Of a stretch of DNA of 9,249 nt, positions 1 to 7,199 are shown in pieces; positions within the stretch are counted from its first letter, which is position 1, and each line of letters starts with the position of its first letter. Under the pieces are notes generated by a model. The model had not been told where the DNA came from. It made no database searches and saw nothing but the letters and a program-made list of their open reading frames with translations. The position numbers and the translations under genes are program-made. Origin of the DNA: Ruixingdingia sedimenti (GTDB lineage: Bacteria > Pseudomonadota > Alphaproteobacteria > Rhodobacterales > Rhodobacteraceae); assembly GCF_031432425.1 (NCBI RefSeq), contig NZ_JAVKPH010000063.1, positions 1 to 9,249 on the forward strand, in the 5' to 3' direction.

Positions 1-13
1 TCGGTCTGCTCAT
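1..13 (-). CDS. IS5-family transposase, first four codons
   Basis: An ATG at 13-11 opens a frame reading Met-Ser-Arg-Pro before leaving the window. The spacing from the inverted repeat (about 45 bases) is normal for a transposase start in this IS family. There is only a weak purine-rich stretch just upstream. As I remember them, full transposases of this type run a few hundred residues with a DDE catalytic domain, none of which is visible here. The call depends on the inverted repeat beside it and on the matching C-terminal piece at 9194-9249. Confidence 0.5.
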
Positions 14-32
14 GCCACCCAGCTACCATGCT

Positions 33-51
33 GGATTCACGAGATGAATCC
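33..51 (-). repeat. Hairpin between IS terminal repeat and transposase start
   Basis: The arms GGATTCA and TGAATCC form a perfect 7-bp stem around the 5-base loop CGAGA. It lies inside the IS between the terminal repeat and the ATG at 13. In some ISs such subterminal hairpins limit transposase translation from read-through transcripts. That role is inferred only from position here. Confidence 0.45.
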
Positions 52-58
52 CTCACAG

Positions 59-77
59 GATTTGTGCAACAGAGCCC
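59..77 (-). repeat. IS5-family terminal inverted repeat, left copy
   Basis: Read on the minus strand it is GGGCTCTGTTGCACAAATC, identical over 19 bases to 9139-9157. The match extends one further outward base (78 against 9138), which may be chance or part of the element. The IS interior lies to the left. Confidence 0.8.
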
Positions 78-204
78 ATTGGCATCAAAGTTCTTGTCCA
101 TCGGGATTGATGGGCAGGAACGACGAGAAAAACCTAGCTTTGCGCAAGTTGCGATTTGCCATTCCCGGTTATCCACATCCTTGATCGTCGTCGACATAAA
201 AATC

Positions 205-235
205 TTGTTTTTCAAGGATGGATTTTCTTTACAAT
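205..235 (+). promoter_or_regulatory. Weak candidate promoter for the RCC1-repeat gene
   Basis: A TTGTTT (205-210) and a TACAAT (230-235) lie upstream of the gene, but the spacer is 19 bases, longer than ideal for a sigma-70 promoter. The -10-like hexamer is good and the region is AT-rich. Start of transcription would be near 242, leaving a leader of about 55 bases. This is a suggestion only. Confidence 0.25.
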
Positions 236-284
236 GGCATTGACCAAAGATGCCGCCAAAGGGTCGGTTCTTCCGTGTCATTCG

Positions 285-291
285 AAAGAGG
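285..291 (+). promoter_or_regulatory. Ribosome binding site that decides the start of the RCC1-repeat gene
   Basis: AAAGAGG lies 6 bases before the ATG at 298 but only 3 before the ATG at 295. The in-frame ATG at 250 has no such site and would put 16 charged residues ahead of the signal peptide. Start 298 is therefore preferred. Confidence 0.65.
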
Positions 292-297
292 TCGATG

Positions 298-2079
298 ATG
301 AAAGCCAAGGCCTTGACCGCCTGCCTGATCTTCCTGATCACAACCACGACGCTGGTGCGCGCCGAGGCACTGAACTTCAATCTTTCGGCAACAGCTTCCG
401 GTTTCAATGAGAATGATACCATTCCGGAGAACTTCTTTTTTTCTGAAGTGACTGAATGGGATGCCGGTCTCGTCGCCTCTGCTGACGCAATCATTTCCGG
501 CATCGATGTTCCTGCCCCGGCCTCCGTATCCGGTAATGGAGATCCAAGACTCAGTTTTACCGACATTACCCTTGTCAAGAATGGTCTGATCTCGAACGGA
601 GATAAATTGACGGTCAGCCTGGTTCCACCGGATTGGGAAAGCACATACAATGCTACGGTCACTGTTGGTGGGAAAACGGCAGATTTTACCGTCAAAACAA
701 GAATTCAACCCGTCTCGATAACTCTTGCGGACGTTGGGACAATTTCCGCGACACAAAACCAGACGTTCAATCTCGACTTCAAGACGTTGGCCACCGTGAC
801 GGGTGGCCCGAAGGCCAACCCGGCCAATGCATCCAAAATGTCCTGGTCCATCGGAAATGCAGAAAGCGCCCTTCCCAAATGGCTTTCGCTTGACGCATCG
901 ACCGGCATCCTTTCAGGAACGCCGGCCGACAAGGGATCAACATCCTTTGAAGTCGTCGGAACCTATCTCGATACAGAAGGACGACGGGTCTACAGGATCG
1001 ATGTTGGTGGTGTCGTTCTGGAAGTTGCCCAGATCTCTGTCGGAAACCTCCATGCTTGCGCGGTGATGACAGATGGAGGTGTCAAATGCTGGGGGGATGG
1101 TGCCTATGGCAAAACAGGCCAAGGATCGACAGATGACATCACCGTACCAACAAACGTGACGACCCTTGGGAAAAATATTCGTCAAGTTTCTGCCGGGGGT
1201 AGTCACACCTGTGCCGTGTTAACGGATGATACAGCCAAGTGTTGGGGATCAGGAGTTTACGGTCAGCTCGGAAACGATACAAAAACAACAAGTTACGTAC
1301 CTGTTATCGTTTCAAATCTTTCCAACGTCGATAAAATAATAGCCGGCGCAATTCATACATGCGCCACTTTGAAATCCGGAGGCGTAAAATGCTGGGGGAA
1401 TGCTGGAAGGGTTGGTGATGGATCGTTTTCTGAACGAACTGTACCAACATCTGTGTCTGACATAAATGAAGTTGTTCGTTCAATCGCAGCTTCTTTGCAA
1501 GATGGACATACATGTGTTGCGACCATTAGTGGAGCGGTAAAATGTTGGGGATGGAATGCTTATGGACAAATCGGCAATGGAACAAAGACTGATGTTCATT
1601 CACCTTATACGGTTTCAAATCTTGGAGCAAAGGCAATTGCGGTTGCCACCACGGAAGGAAGCTCCTGCGCCATTCTTGAAAATGGAAAAATAAAATGCTG
1701 GGGATGGAATGATAGTGGGCGCCTTGGTAATGGCACCACTTCCAACTCTCTCACGCCAGTCGATGTTTCCGGAATATCTGGGGCAAGTGCGATTTCCGGT
1801 GGTCAATCTCATATTTGTGCAATTGACAGTTCTCGCTTGAAGTGCTGGGGATCCAATAGCAGTGGACAACTCGGAATTGGCACCAGTATTACAAAAAGCA
1901 CTACACCTGTATCTGTAGTGAATCTCCCTGAGAACATATTAACTATTTCAGCAGGAACATCTTCCAACTGCGCGCTGGTTGTTTCAGGCGGTTTGAAATG
2001 CTGGGGAAATAACAGCCAGGGAACTGTCGGTGACGGAACCAAGGTTCAAAAATCATCGCCGGTCGATATCACTTACTAA
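298..2079 (+). CDS. Exported RCC1-repeat (seven-bladed propeller) protein with N-terminal Ig/surface-type domains
   Basis: The 593-residue product begins with a signal peptide: Lys near the N-terminus, then a hydrophobic run ending LVRA-EA. The next roughly 110 residues resemble the repeated surface-protein module with the pattern I-S-G-I-x-x-P-A-x-x-S-V-S-G. A putative Ig segment follows, with the typical LSLDASTGILSGTP signature. The second half is seven RCC1-type repeats of about 51 residues, each holding KCWG followed by a G-x-x-G turn, which makes one complete propeller. RCC1 folds bind proteins or chromatin in eukaryotes; in bacteria such exported forms are mostly uncharacterised surface or adhesin-like proteins, so ligand and role are unknown. 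All 14 mature cysteines fall in the blades, two each. GC is clearly lower than in the tni genes, suggesting a separate origin. It converges on tniQ across a terminator. It could be transposon cargo or flanking DNA. Confidence 0.9.
   Translation: MKAKALTACLIFLITTTTLVRAEALNFNLSATASGFNENDTIPENFFFSEVTEWDAGLVASADAIISGIDVPAPASVSGNGDPRLSFTDITLVKNGLISNGDKLTVSLVPPDWESTYNATVTVGGKTADFTVKTRIQPVSITLADVGTISATQNQTFNLDFKTLATVTGGPKANPANASKMSWSIGNAESALPKWLSLDASTGILSGTPADKGSTSFEVVGTYLDTEGRRVYRIDVGGVVLEVAQISVGNLHACAVMTDGGVKCWGDGAYGKTGQGSTDDITVPTNVTTLGKNIRQVSAGGSHTCAVLTDDTAKCWGSGVYGQLGNDTKTTSYVPVIVSNLSNVDKIIAGAIHTCATLKSGGVKCWGNAGRVGDGSFSERTVPTSVSDINEVVRSIAASLQDGHTCVATISGAVKCWGWNAYGQIGNGTKTDVHSPYTVSNLGAKAIAVATTEGSSCAILENGKIKCWGWNDSGRLGNGTTSNSLTPVDVSGISGASAISGGQSHICAIDSSRLKCWGSNSSGQLGIGTSITKSTTPVSVVNLPENILTISAGTSSNCALVVSGGLKCWGNNSQGTVGDGTKVQKSSPVDITY
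1021..2076 (+). repeat. Seven tandem RCC1-type coding repeats
   Basis: The codons for Lys-Cys-Trp-Gly recur at 1084, 1237, 1387, 1540, 1693, 1840 and 1996, spaced 147 to 156 bases apart. At DNA level most share AAATGCTGGGG or a one-base variant. Each unit also has a cysteine 8 or 9 residues before the KCWG cysteine. The second to fourth begin that cysteine with His-Thr-Cys. Confidence 0.9.
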
Positions 2080-2095
2080 AAAAAGACCAGATCAG

Positions 2096-2117
2096 GGGCG
2101 CCTTCGGGCGCCCTTTT
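2096..2117 (+). terminator. Rho-independent terminator with UUCG tetraloop
   Basis: A 7-bp perfect stem (GGGCGCC/GGCGCCC) closes a TTCG loop in the very stable C(UUCG)G context and is followed by TTTT and further T-rich sequence. It lies 17 bases after the stop of the RCC1-repeat gene. Its T-tract overlaps the last base of the tniQ stop codon. On the minus strand a run of seven T follows the same stem only after about 10 bases, so termination of the tni transcript here is less certain. Confidence 0.85.
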
Positions 2118-3985
2118 CATTTCAACCAGATGTCCACGGGCGCGGCCCGAATATCCGCCCAACGGTAAACCCTGACGCCGATCTCCTCCGGGTTCACCAC
2201 CGGTTCGACGCCCATCTTCTTCAGGGCGTTGCTCAGTTCCATGTGATGCAGCCCCGTCTCCATGCAGAGGTTGCCGTGGGTCGCATATTCGCGCTGAAAG
2301 TCCGCGACATCCTGCGGCATCAACCAGATCCCGGCCCTGGCAAATGCCGAAACCGGAACCCTTCGCGACCGCAGCAGCGGCCCCCCGGGCCGGTCGGCCA
2401 GCAGCGCCCGGCCGACACGGAGCGACACCTTCAGGATCTTGAATGCTTCGCTCGGACCATAGCCAAGCGGCCGCACCGTCGCGAACCGAGACAGTTCGAC
2501 AGGGTCAAGGCGCACCGCCGCCAGCCCGTTCTGTCCGGCCAGCCGCGCGGCGCTCGTCAGCTTGCCGTCGAACAGCGCCGGGAGGATCACATCCAGAGTC
2601 ACCCGCGACAGTTCGGCCGTGCGGGCAAGCCCGTGACGCCCCTCCGGTTCTTTCCGAATGACCGGCAGGCGGCGTTTCAGATCTGCCATCAGCTCTTCAA
2701 CCTCCCGCCGATCGATGGCGCAACGACTATTGCCGATCTCGATACCTCCATGCCCGATCGGCTTGAGAATGCCGCAGTCCACCATCAATTGCGCTTGCGA
2801 CCTCGTGCAGTTCATGAGCTTCGGCAGGTTGGAAACAGGAACGGCGTTCTTCAGCAGTTCAGCCAGTCGCTCGCCCTCCGCGACATCGAGCGTGACGAGG
2901 CTGTCCGGCTGCTCCTCGCAGTCGGGGGCGACGGCGCCGCAGGCCTTCAGGAAGTTCCGCAACGTCTTCGGATGGACCTTGATGTGCTCGGCCAGGGACA
3001 GAACGCTGTGGCGCCGCCGCACCGGCAGAACCTCGCCCAGGACTTCATCCCCCGGCGCCACGGCCATCGTGTCAAAGATGTGCTCCCGAAGGAGGTCCCG
3101 GATCGGGCCGACGTCCTTTTGGTTCGTGCCGTAAGCCAGCCACTTGAACATCTGTCCGAAGACCTTTTGCGGTCCCACTTTCCCGTTTCGATCCCTGAAC
3201 GCATCCTGCACCGTCTGCAGCGCTTCACGGACCCCTTCCGCGCCGCGGCTGGTGAAGTGCCAACCAGTGCGGCAGGCTTGGTCCCGCTCCGCGAGCGTGA
3301 GATCGCTCGTCACGCGGTCCCGACCGAACTCAAGCAAGGTGCCCAGCACTTCGGTGGTGCGCGCTGCCTGTTCGATCCCTTGTCCGTCGAGCCAGGCTGG
3401 CCCGGTCCCTCCCTCCAGCCGTGAGATCAGATAGTCCTGCAGCCCCGACGGTGCCCGCCGTTCCAACCCCTCAGCCAAGGCGGCAAGGGATTCCCCCTCT
3501 TCCGGCACCAGCAGCGACAGTTCGTGATAGATCGAATCCCAGGACTCCCGTCGCCGTTCCACGAGCGGCAAGCCGTGAACCGGGCAGGTGAGCACATGGC
3601 GCAGCGTCCAGATCAGCTTCCCCCGTCGATGAGCATGCATGTTTCCGCCCGCCCGGTCGTCTTCGGCCAAACAGGCCGGGCAGAAGGCGGTCATTGCACC
3701 CTTGGTGAATTCGAGCGGAAAGACTTCGTCGCGCAGGGCAAATCGCCGAACGCCAGCGCGTTTCAGGCGGTTCTGCGCAACAACGGCCGGATCCTGGCCG
3801 GTCACCTCGCAGAGCCTCTCCACCGCATCTTCCGAGTTGAGAACGATACCTTTCGGTTCGATTCCGAAATCCCGCAGGAACGGCACGAAGCGATCGCCGG
3901 TGTGGAGGGCCGCCAGACGGACGGCCCAGGAGAGCAGCGTCTCTGCCGGATCAAACGGCAGGAACGGTCTCAGAAGTTCGGTCAT
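2117..3985 (-). CDS. tniQ: TniQ-family transposon target-selection protein
   Basis: TniQ/TnsD proteins recognise the target site and recruit the TnsC-type ATPase. The N-terminal domain opens with PFLPFDPAETLLSWAVRLA, typical of the family. It carries a zinc-binding set: C102 and C105 (FCPAC) plus C134 and H137 (CPVHGLPL), separated by the W-T-L-R-H segment. At 622 residues it is long for the family and nearer to site-specific TnsD (508 in Tn7) than to short TniQs. The C-terminal half is built of successive helix-turn-helix-like segments (about 328-352, 383-407, 452-479, 511-531, 570-593), which I take as sequence-specific DNA-binding modules. The ATG overlaps the tniB stop as ATGA, so translation is probably coupled. 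It ends at the terminator shared with the RCC1-repeat gene. The recognised target is unknown. Confidence 0.9.
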   Translation of the reverse strand: MTELLRPFLPFDPAETLLSWAVRLAALHTGDRFVPFLRDFGIEPKGIVLNSEDAVERLCEVTGQDPAVVAQNRLKRAGVRRFALRDEVFPLEFTKGAMTAFCPACLAEDDRAGGNMHAHRRGKLIWTLRHVLTCPVHGLPLVERRRESWDSIYHELSLLVPEEGESLAALAEGLERRAPSGLQDYLISRLEGGTGPAWLDGQGIEQAARTTEVLGTLLEFGRDRVTSDLTLAERDQACRTGWHFTSRGAEGVREALQTVQDAFRDRNGKVGPQKVFGQMFKWLAYGTNQKDVGPIRDLLREHIFDTMAVAPGDEVLGEVLPVRRRHSVLSLAEHIKVHPKTLRNFLKACGAVAPDCEEQPDSLVTLDVAEGERLAELLKNAVPVSNLPKLMNCTRSQAQLMVDCGILKPIGHGGIEIGNSRCAIDRREVEELMADLKRRLPVIRKEPEGRHGLARTAELSRVTLDVILPALFDGKLTSAARLAGQNGLAAVRLDPVELSRFATVRPLGYGPSEAFKILKVSLRVGRALLADRPGGPLLRSRRVPVSAFARAGIWLMPQDVADFQREYATHGNLCMETGLHHMELSNALKKMGVEPVVNPEEIGVRVYRWADIRAAPVDIWLK

Positions 3986-4965
3986 TGCGCTTTCCCCTTG
4001 CGGGTCTTGCGGGCGGGGACGATCGACCCGGACGGCTGGTCAGGATCGATGGCGCCCCAGTTCGGGCTGAGAAAAACGTTGCGCTCGAGGGGGCAGCCTT
4101 CGTCAAAGGCCCAGGCTTCGGCGAAATGCTGCACGTTGAGCCGCGTCGCGCCGTGTTTCATGGCCCATTCGATGGCCTTGATCGCCGTCTCGAGCGTGCG
4201 CCCGAACCGGTAGCGGCTGGCATGCATCAGCCGGTCCACCAGATCGGCCTCCCTCGGCGGCTCGAGTCCCGCCTTGCGGCAGTAATGCGCGATCACCGAG
4301 GCAATGTCCGGGCCGTTCAGCGCCGGCGTGACCGAAGGCAGCGCCAGCGTCGAGAAGCGCCGCTGCACCTGCGGGTCGGTGCGGATCAGATCCCGCAGTT
4401 CATCGGTGCCGGCCAGGATCACGATCAGGGCGTCATCGCCCTGCATCAGCGATTTCAGCCCGCGCAGGATGAGCCGCCGGTCGTTGCAGAACAGGTCGTG
4501 CGCCTCGTCGAGGCAGAGCACCTTGATCCCCTGATCGAACATCCGATAACGGCAGAGGGACCAGATGCTCCAGGCTTCCCGGCGGCTGGAGATCTCCGGA
4601 TAACCCGTTGCACGCAGCACCTCGAAACCGACGCTCTTGAAGGTGGCCGGGCTGGGGAAGTTGAGGAACAGGTAGTGATCCTGCTCAGCTCCCGCCGCAG
4701 CGCTGAGCGCCGGATGGTTCGCGAGGTTGCGCCTGATCACCGTCGATTTTCCGCTGCCGGGACCGCCCGTCACGATCACACCGCGGGTTTCCTCGTTGCC
4801 GGAATGGCGGACGGCCTGGGGGAGGAGGTTGCCCTCTTCATCCCTCTGCAGAAGCCGGTCGAGATGTTCCCGAAACATCTGGTCGCGCTCGGTCTGGATG
4901 TAAATCGAGCGGAGGGATGCGGTGATGGCGGAGATTTCCGCCGGAGTGCGGGTCATGGCGTTCAT
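3982..4965 (-). CDS. tniB: TniB/TnsC-type AAA+ ATPase, transposition regulator
   Basis: This 327-residue protein has a Walker A motif GGPGSGKST (67-75), a Walker B motif VLCLDEAH (149-156) with catalytic D153 and E154, a sensor-1-like segment ILAGTDEL (183-190) and an arginine-finger candidate QRRF (201-204). TnsC/TniB proteins form ATP-dependent filaments on target DNA, link TniQ to the transposase and prevent reinsertion nearby. The ATG at 4965 is chosen because AGGAG lies 7 bases upstream. A TTG at 4980 would extend the protein by five residues but has no comparable site. That ribosome site is embedded in the last codons of tniA, whose stop is only 4 bases before the ATG. The gene's own stop overlaps the tniQ start. 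Confidence 0.93.
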   Translation of the reverse strand: MNAMTRTPAEISAITASLRSIYIQTERDQMFREHLDRLLQRDEEGNLLPQAVRHSGNEETRGVIVTGGPGSGKSTVIRRNLANHPALSAAAGAEQDHYLFLNFPSPATFKSVGFEVLRATGYPEISSRREAWSIWSLCRYRMFDQGIKVLCLDEAHDLFCNDRRLILRGLKSLMQGDDALIVILAGTDELRDLIRTDPQVQRRFSTLALPSVTPALNGPDIASVIAHYCRKAGLEPPREADLVDRLMHASRYRFGRTLETAIKAIEWAMKHGATRLNVQHFAEAWAFDEGCPLERNVFLSPNWGAIDPDQPSGSIVPARKTRKGKAQ

Positions 4966-4969
4966 GGGG

Positions 4970-7177
4970 TTACTCCTCAATGATCCAGGAAGGTTTCGTG
5001 GGGGCCGGCGCCGTAGCGGTGTCGGGCGTCGCGGGGCTATCCGGCTTGGCGGCAGGCACGGTCACGGCGGAGGTCGGATGTTCGACGGCCGGCGGTGCGC
5101 CGACGGGCGGAACGGTGATCGGCACCTCGGGCACGGACAGCCCGAGTTGGCCGTCGGCGTTCAGCGGGCGGGGGCCGGCATTGTTGAAGGAGACGTGGCG
5201 GAACAGGTTATCCTCGACGTCCTGTTCCCGCTTCTCCGTCCAGTCCATGACCATCATGTCGGCCGCGAGCCGGGCCTTGGCGACGCGCTCATCGATGGCC
5301 CGGACAGCCGCCAGCATGATCGACCAGTCATGCGATCGGCTGCGGGGATCCGCAGCCCGGACATTGCGCCAAGCGGCCATCCAGACCTGGATGCTGACGC
5401 CGTCCAGCCCGGGGCGCGTGGCCGGCACTTCCTTCCACACGCCGCCGACGCAAACCATGATGGCGCCGATGTCTTCAGGCAGCCACCGGATCTCCATGTC
5501 CCGGACCGGGTTCTGGCAGAGGGATTCGGCGAGATCCTCGCTGTGGTAGTGAATCCCGAACAGGCGGATGCCTTCCTTGGTCAGCTTCCGCACCGTCGTG
5601 TTGCCGAAGACGAGCCGGCGCGTCGTCATGTCCGGCGCCGGACGGACACCCCACTTCGCTTCCAGCTCCTGCCAGACCTCGCGCGGGCTTTTGTAGTTCA
5701 GCCCGCGGTGCGGGGCATTGTGGTAATAGTCCACCGTCCAGCGGGTGATGGCGAACAGCATGTCGTCGATCGTCAGGGCGGCGGTCTTCGTCGGATCGGC
5801 ATCGCCCTTCTCGACCACCGAACCGAAGGTCCGGCCGGTCAGGCGGGCCATCAGCGAGATCGACATCGTCCGGAACAGCCGCTCGATCCGGGCCCGCAAT
5901 TCCGGCACTCCGGCGATCGCGCGTTCGGTGGTGATGCCCAGATTGGCGCAGGCGTGCCGGAACAAGGCGGACCGGAAGGCCGGACCGCCGTCGGTGACGA
6001 TGTGCTCGGGAAGGCCCATCATGTCCCAGAGCGACAGGGCGCCAACCGCATCGGCCCAGCCCCCCTTGTCGCGGGTGATCATGTGCAGAACCTGGAGGGC
6101 GGCACTGCCCTTCGCCTCGGCGGAAATGGCGAAGCCGACGATGCAGCGCGTGGTGGCGCAGATGGCGACCGTGAGTTTCCACCGGCCGATGCTACCGTCG
6201 ACGCCGAGCATCTGCTTTTCGTCAGCGGTCAGGACATCCCAGAGGCCCGTGGAGGTGAGGATCGCCATGATGTCGATCGTCCACTCGTCCATCTCCACCC
6301 GTTGCAGCGGTCGGGTCAGGGGAAGTCCGTTGGTGACCGGCCGGAACCGCTTGCGCGCCGCGTCCTCGCCGTAACGCGCCGCCACGATCACGAAGGGGCC
6401 GAAACCATTGATCGTGCGGCGCAGCGTGGCCTTGGAAGGCACGATGAGGCGGGACAGGCCCTTCCGGGCGCGCTCCGCGTTCCGGTCCGCGAAGGCGTTG
6501 ACCATCTCCTCATACACGATCTGGATCGTCGGTCGATTGATGTTCAGGTATTTCCGCGCAGCGGCCATCAGCAGCGCCATCTCCTCGATGCGGAAGGAGC
6601 AGCCGCGGTGACCGCGCCTTGCCATGGCATCGACGAGGCCGGAGACGCCGTGGCCTTCGTAGCTCTTCAGCCAGCGGCGCAGGCTGCGGGCGGACGGCGG
6701 GTTGATGCTCCGCTCGATGGTCCCGAACCGGCCCGGCCCGGCATCATCCGGATCCTGCAGGTATTCCATCGCCTTCCGGCGCAGGGCCGGCATATTGGCG
6801 TCGATCGAGGCATCGGTCTTCACGATCGCCTTCGCGTTCCACATGTCGAGGAAGGCGAGGACGAAGGCCTCCCGATCGGTCATCCGCTGCCGCACCGGCG
6901 CGGTAAGGGCCGACGTCATGACAGCAGGCACTTCCAGCCGCTTGACGGCCGTTTCGGGCAGGAACCAGTCGGGTTCGTGCCGGAGCTTGCCTTCGCTGGC
7001 GAGGCGACTGAGCTGCCGGTGACTGAAGGTTTCCGTGACGCCGGTCCCGTCGGCGCGCGCCAGGGCATAACCGGTGTCGTTGCCATAAGCCGGCCGCCAT
7101 TCCACGCCGTTAATCGTCACGCGGTCGTGGGTGGACAGCGCAAGGCGCCGTCCTTCGGAGTTGAATTGAAGGGTCAT
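4970..7177 (-). CDS. tniA: TniA/TnsB-type DDE transposase
   Basis: The 735-residue protein is the Mu/TnsB-type integrase that cuts and joins the 3' transposon ends. Order: N-terminal DNA-binding region with helix-turn-helix segments (about 50-250), an RNase H-like core with D297 (EMDEW), D396 (VTDGGP) and E432 (RIERLFRTM), then the Mu C-terminal beta-barrel region (about 515-590). D396 and E432 are separated by exactly 35 residues. A proline/alanine-rich flexible tail (about 685-729) ends in KPSWIIEE, which resembles the arrangement by which TnsB tails contact TnsC. The ATG at 7177 has AAGGA 6 bases upstream and follows the tnsA-like stop by 22 bases. A longer frame from 7327 would overlap that gene, so it is rejected. 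TniA should also bind repeats at the element's ends. Confidence 0.94.
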   Translation of the reverse strand: MTLQFNSEGRRLALSTHDRVTINGVEWRPAYGNDTGYALARADGTGVTETFSHRQLSRLASEGKLRHEPDWFLPETAVKRLEVPAVMTSALTAPVRQRMTDREAFVLAFLDMWNAKAIVKTDASIDANMPALRRKAMEYLQDPDDAGPGRFGTIERSINPPSARSLRRWLKSYEGHGVSGLVDAMARRGHRGCSFRIEEMALLMAAARKYLNINRPTIQIVYEEMVNAFADRNAERARKGLSRLIVPSKATLRRTINGFGPFVIVAARYGEDAARKRFRPVTNGLPLTRPLQRVEMDEWTIDIMAILTSTGLWDVLTADEKQMLGVDGSIGRWKLTVAICATTRCIVGFAISAEAKGSAALQVLHMITRDKGGWADAVGALSLWDMMGLPEHIVTDGGPAFRSALFRHACANLGITTERAIAGVPELRARIERLFRTMSISLMARLTGRTFGSVVEKGDADPTKTAALTIDDMLFAITRWTVDYYHNAPHRGLNYKSPREVWQELEAKWGVRPAPDMTTRRLVFGNTTVRKLTKEGIRLFGIHYHSEDLAESLCQNPVRDMEIRWLPEDIGAIMVCVGGVWKEVPATRPGLDGVSIQVWMAAWRNVRAADPRSRSHDWSIMLAAVRAIDERVAKARLAADMMVMDWTEKREQDVEDNLFRHVSFNNAGPRPLNADGQLGLSVPEVPITVPPVGAPPAVEHPTSAVTVPAAKPDSPATPDTATAPAPTKPSWIIEE
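4973..4977 (-). promoter_or_regulatory. Ribosome binding site of tniB inside the 3' end of tniA
   Basis: On the minus strand AGGAG sits 7 bases before the ATG at 4965 and is formed by the last two Glu codons of tniA (GAG GAG, followed by TAA). It decides the tniB start and implies translation of the two genes is coupled. Confidence 0.75.
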
Positions 7178-7183
7178 GTATTG

Positions 7184-7188
7184 TCCTT
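7184..7188 (-). promoter_or_regulatory. Ribosome binding site deciding the tniA start
   Basis: AAGGA on the minus strand lies 6 bases before the ATG at 7177, in the 22-base gap after the tnsA-like gene. Confidence 0.7.
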
Positions 7189-7199
7189 GGATTTGGAAA

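Larger units (their letters stand above)
1..77 (-). mobile_element. IS5-family insertion sequence, 5' end only, cut by the window edge
   Basis: On the minus strand this segment begins with a terminal inverted repeat (77-59), passes through a short hairpin, and reaches the first codons of a transposase (MSRP...) at 13. The same 19-base terminal sequence occurs at 9139-9157 in the opposite orientation, next to the 3' end of an IS5-like transposase. The two segments are therefore the two different ends of one type of IS. Assignment to IS5 rests on the C-terminal peptide at the right edge and on remembered Rhodobacterales transposases that begin MSRP. The exact outer boundary is uncertain by one to three bases. 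Confidence 0.75.
78..297. other. Non-coding region between IS5 end and the RCC1-repeat gene
   Basis: This AT-richer stretch carries no convincing gene. A small palindrome (CCATC, loop GGGATT, GATGG) sits at 98-113. The arms CCTTGA (179-184) and TCAAGG (213-218) could pair across 28 bases. The only promoter-like signal is weak (205-235). I looked here for a Tn7-like left end and found no sequence matching the repeats upstream of the tnsA-like gene in either orientation. The first part may be old flanking DNA interrupted by the IS. Confidence 0.5.

Noticed and set aside
250..297. Upstream ATG at 250 as the start of the RCC1-repeat gene
   Set aside because: It would place 16 mostly basic residues before an otherwise standard signal peptide and has no ribosome binding site. 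The site at 285-291 fits the ATG at 298.
1084..2008. Seven regularly spaced short DNA repeats that could suggest a CRISPR array
   Set aside because: The spacing is about 150 bases, the repeats are only about 11 bases, and they encode the KCWG motif of RCC1 blades in one uninterrupted frame.
2030..3424. Plus-strand 464-codon frame running from the end of the RCC1-repeat gene into tniQ antisense
   Set aside because: It overlaps the RCC1-repeat gene and terminator and has shadow-type composition, while the minus strand encodes a clear TniQ with zinc ligands.
3985..4983. Plus-strand 332-codon frame opposite tniB
   Set aside because: It is an exact antisense shadow of tniB, which carries Walker A and B motifs and good translation signals.
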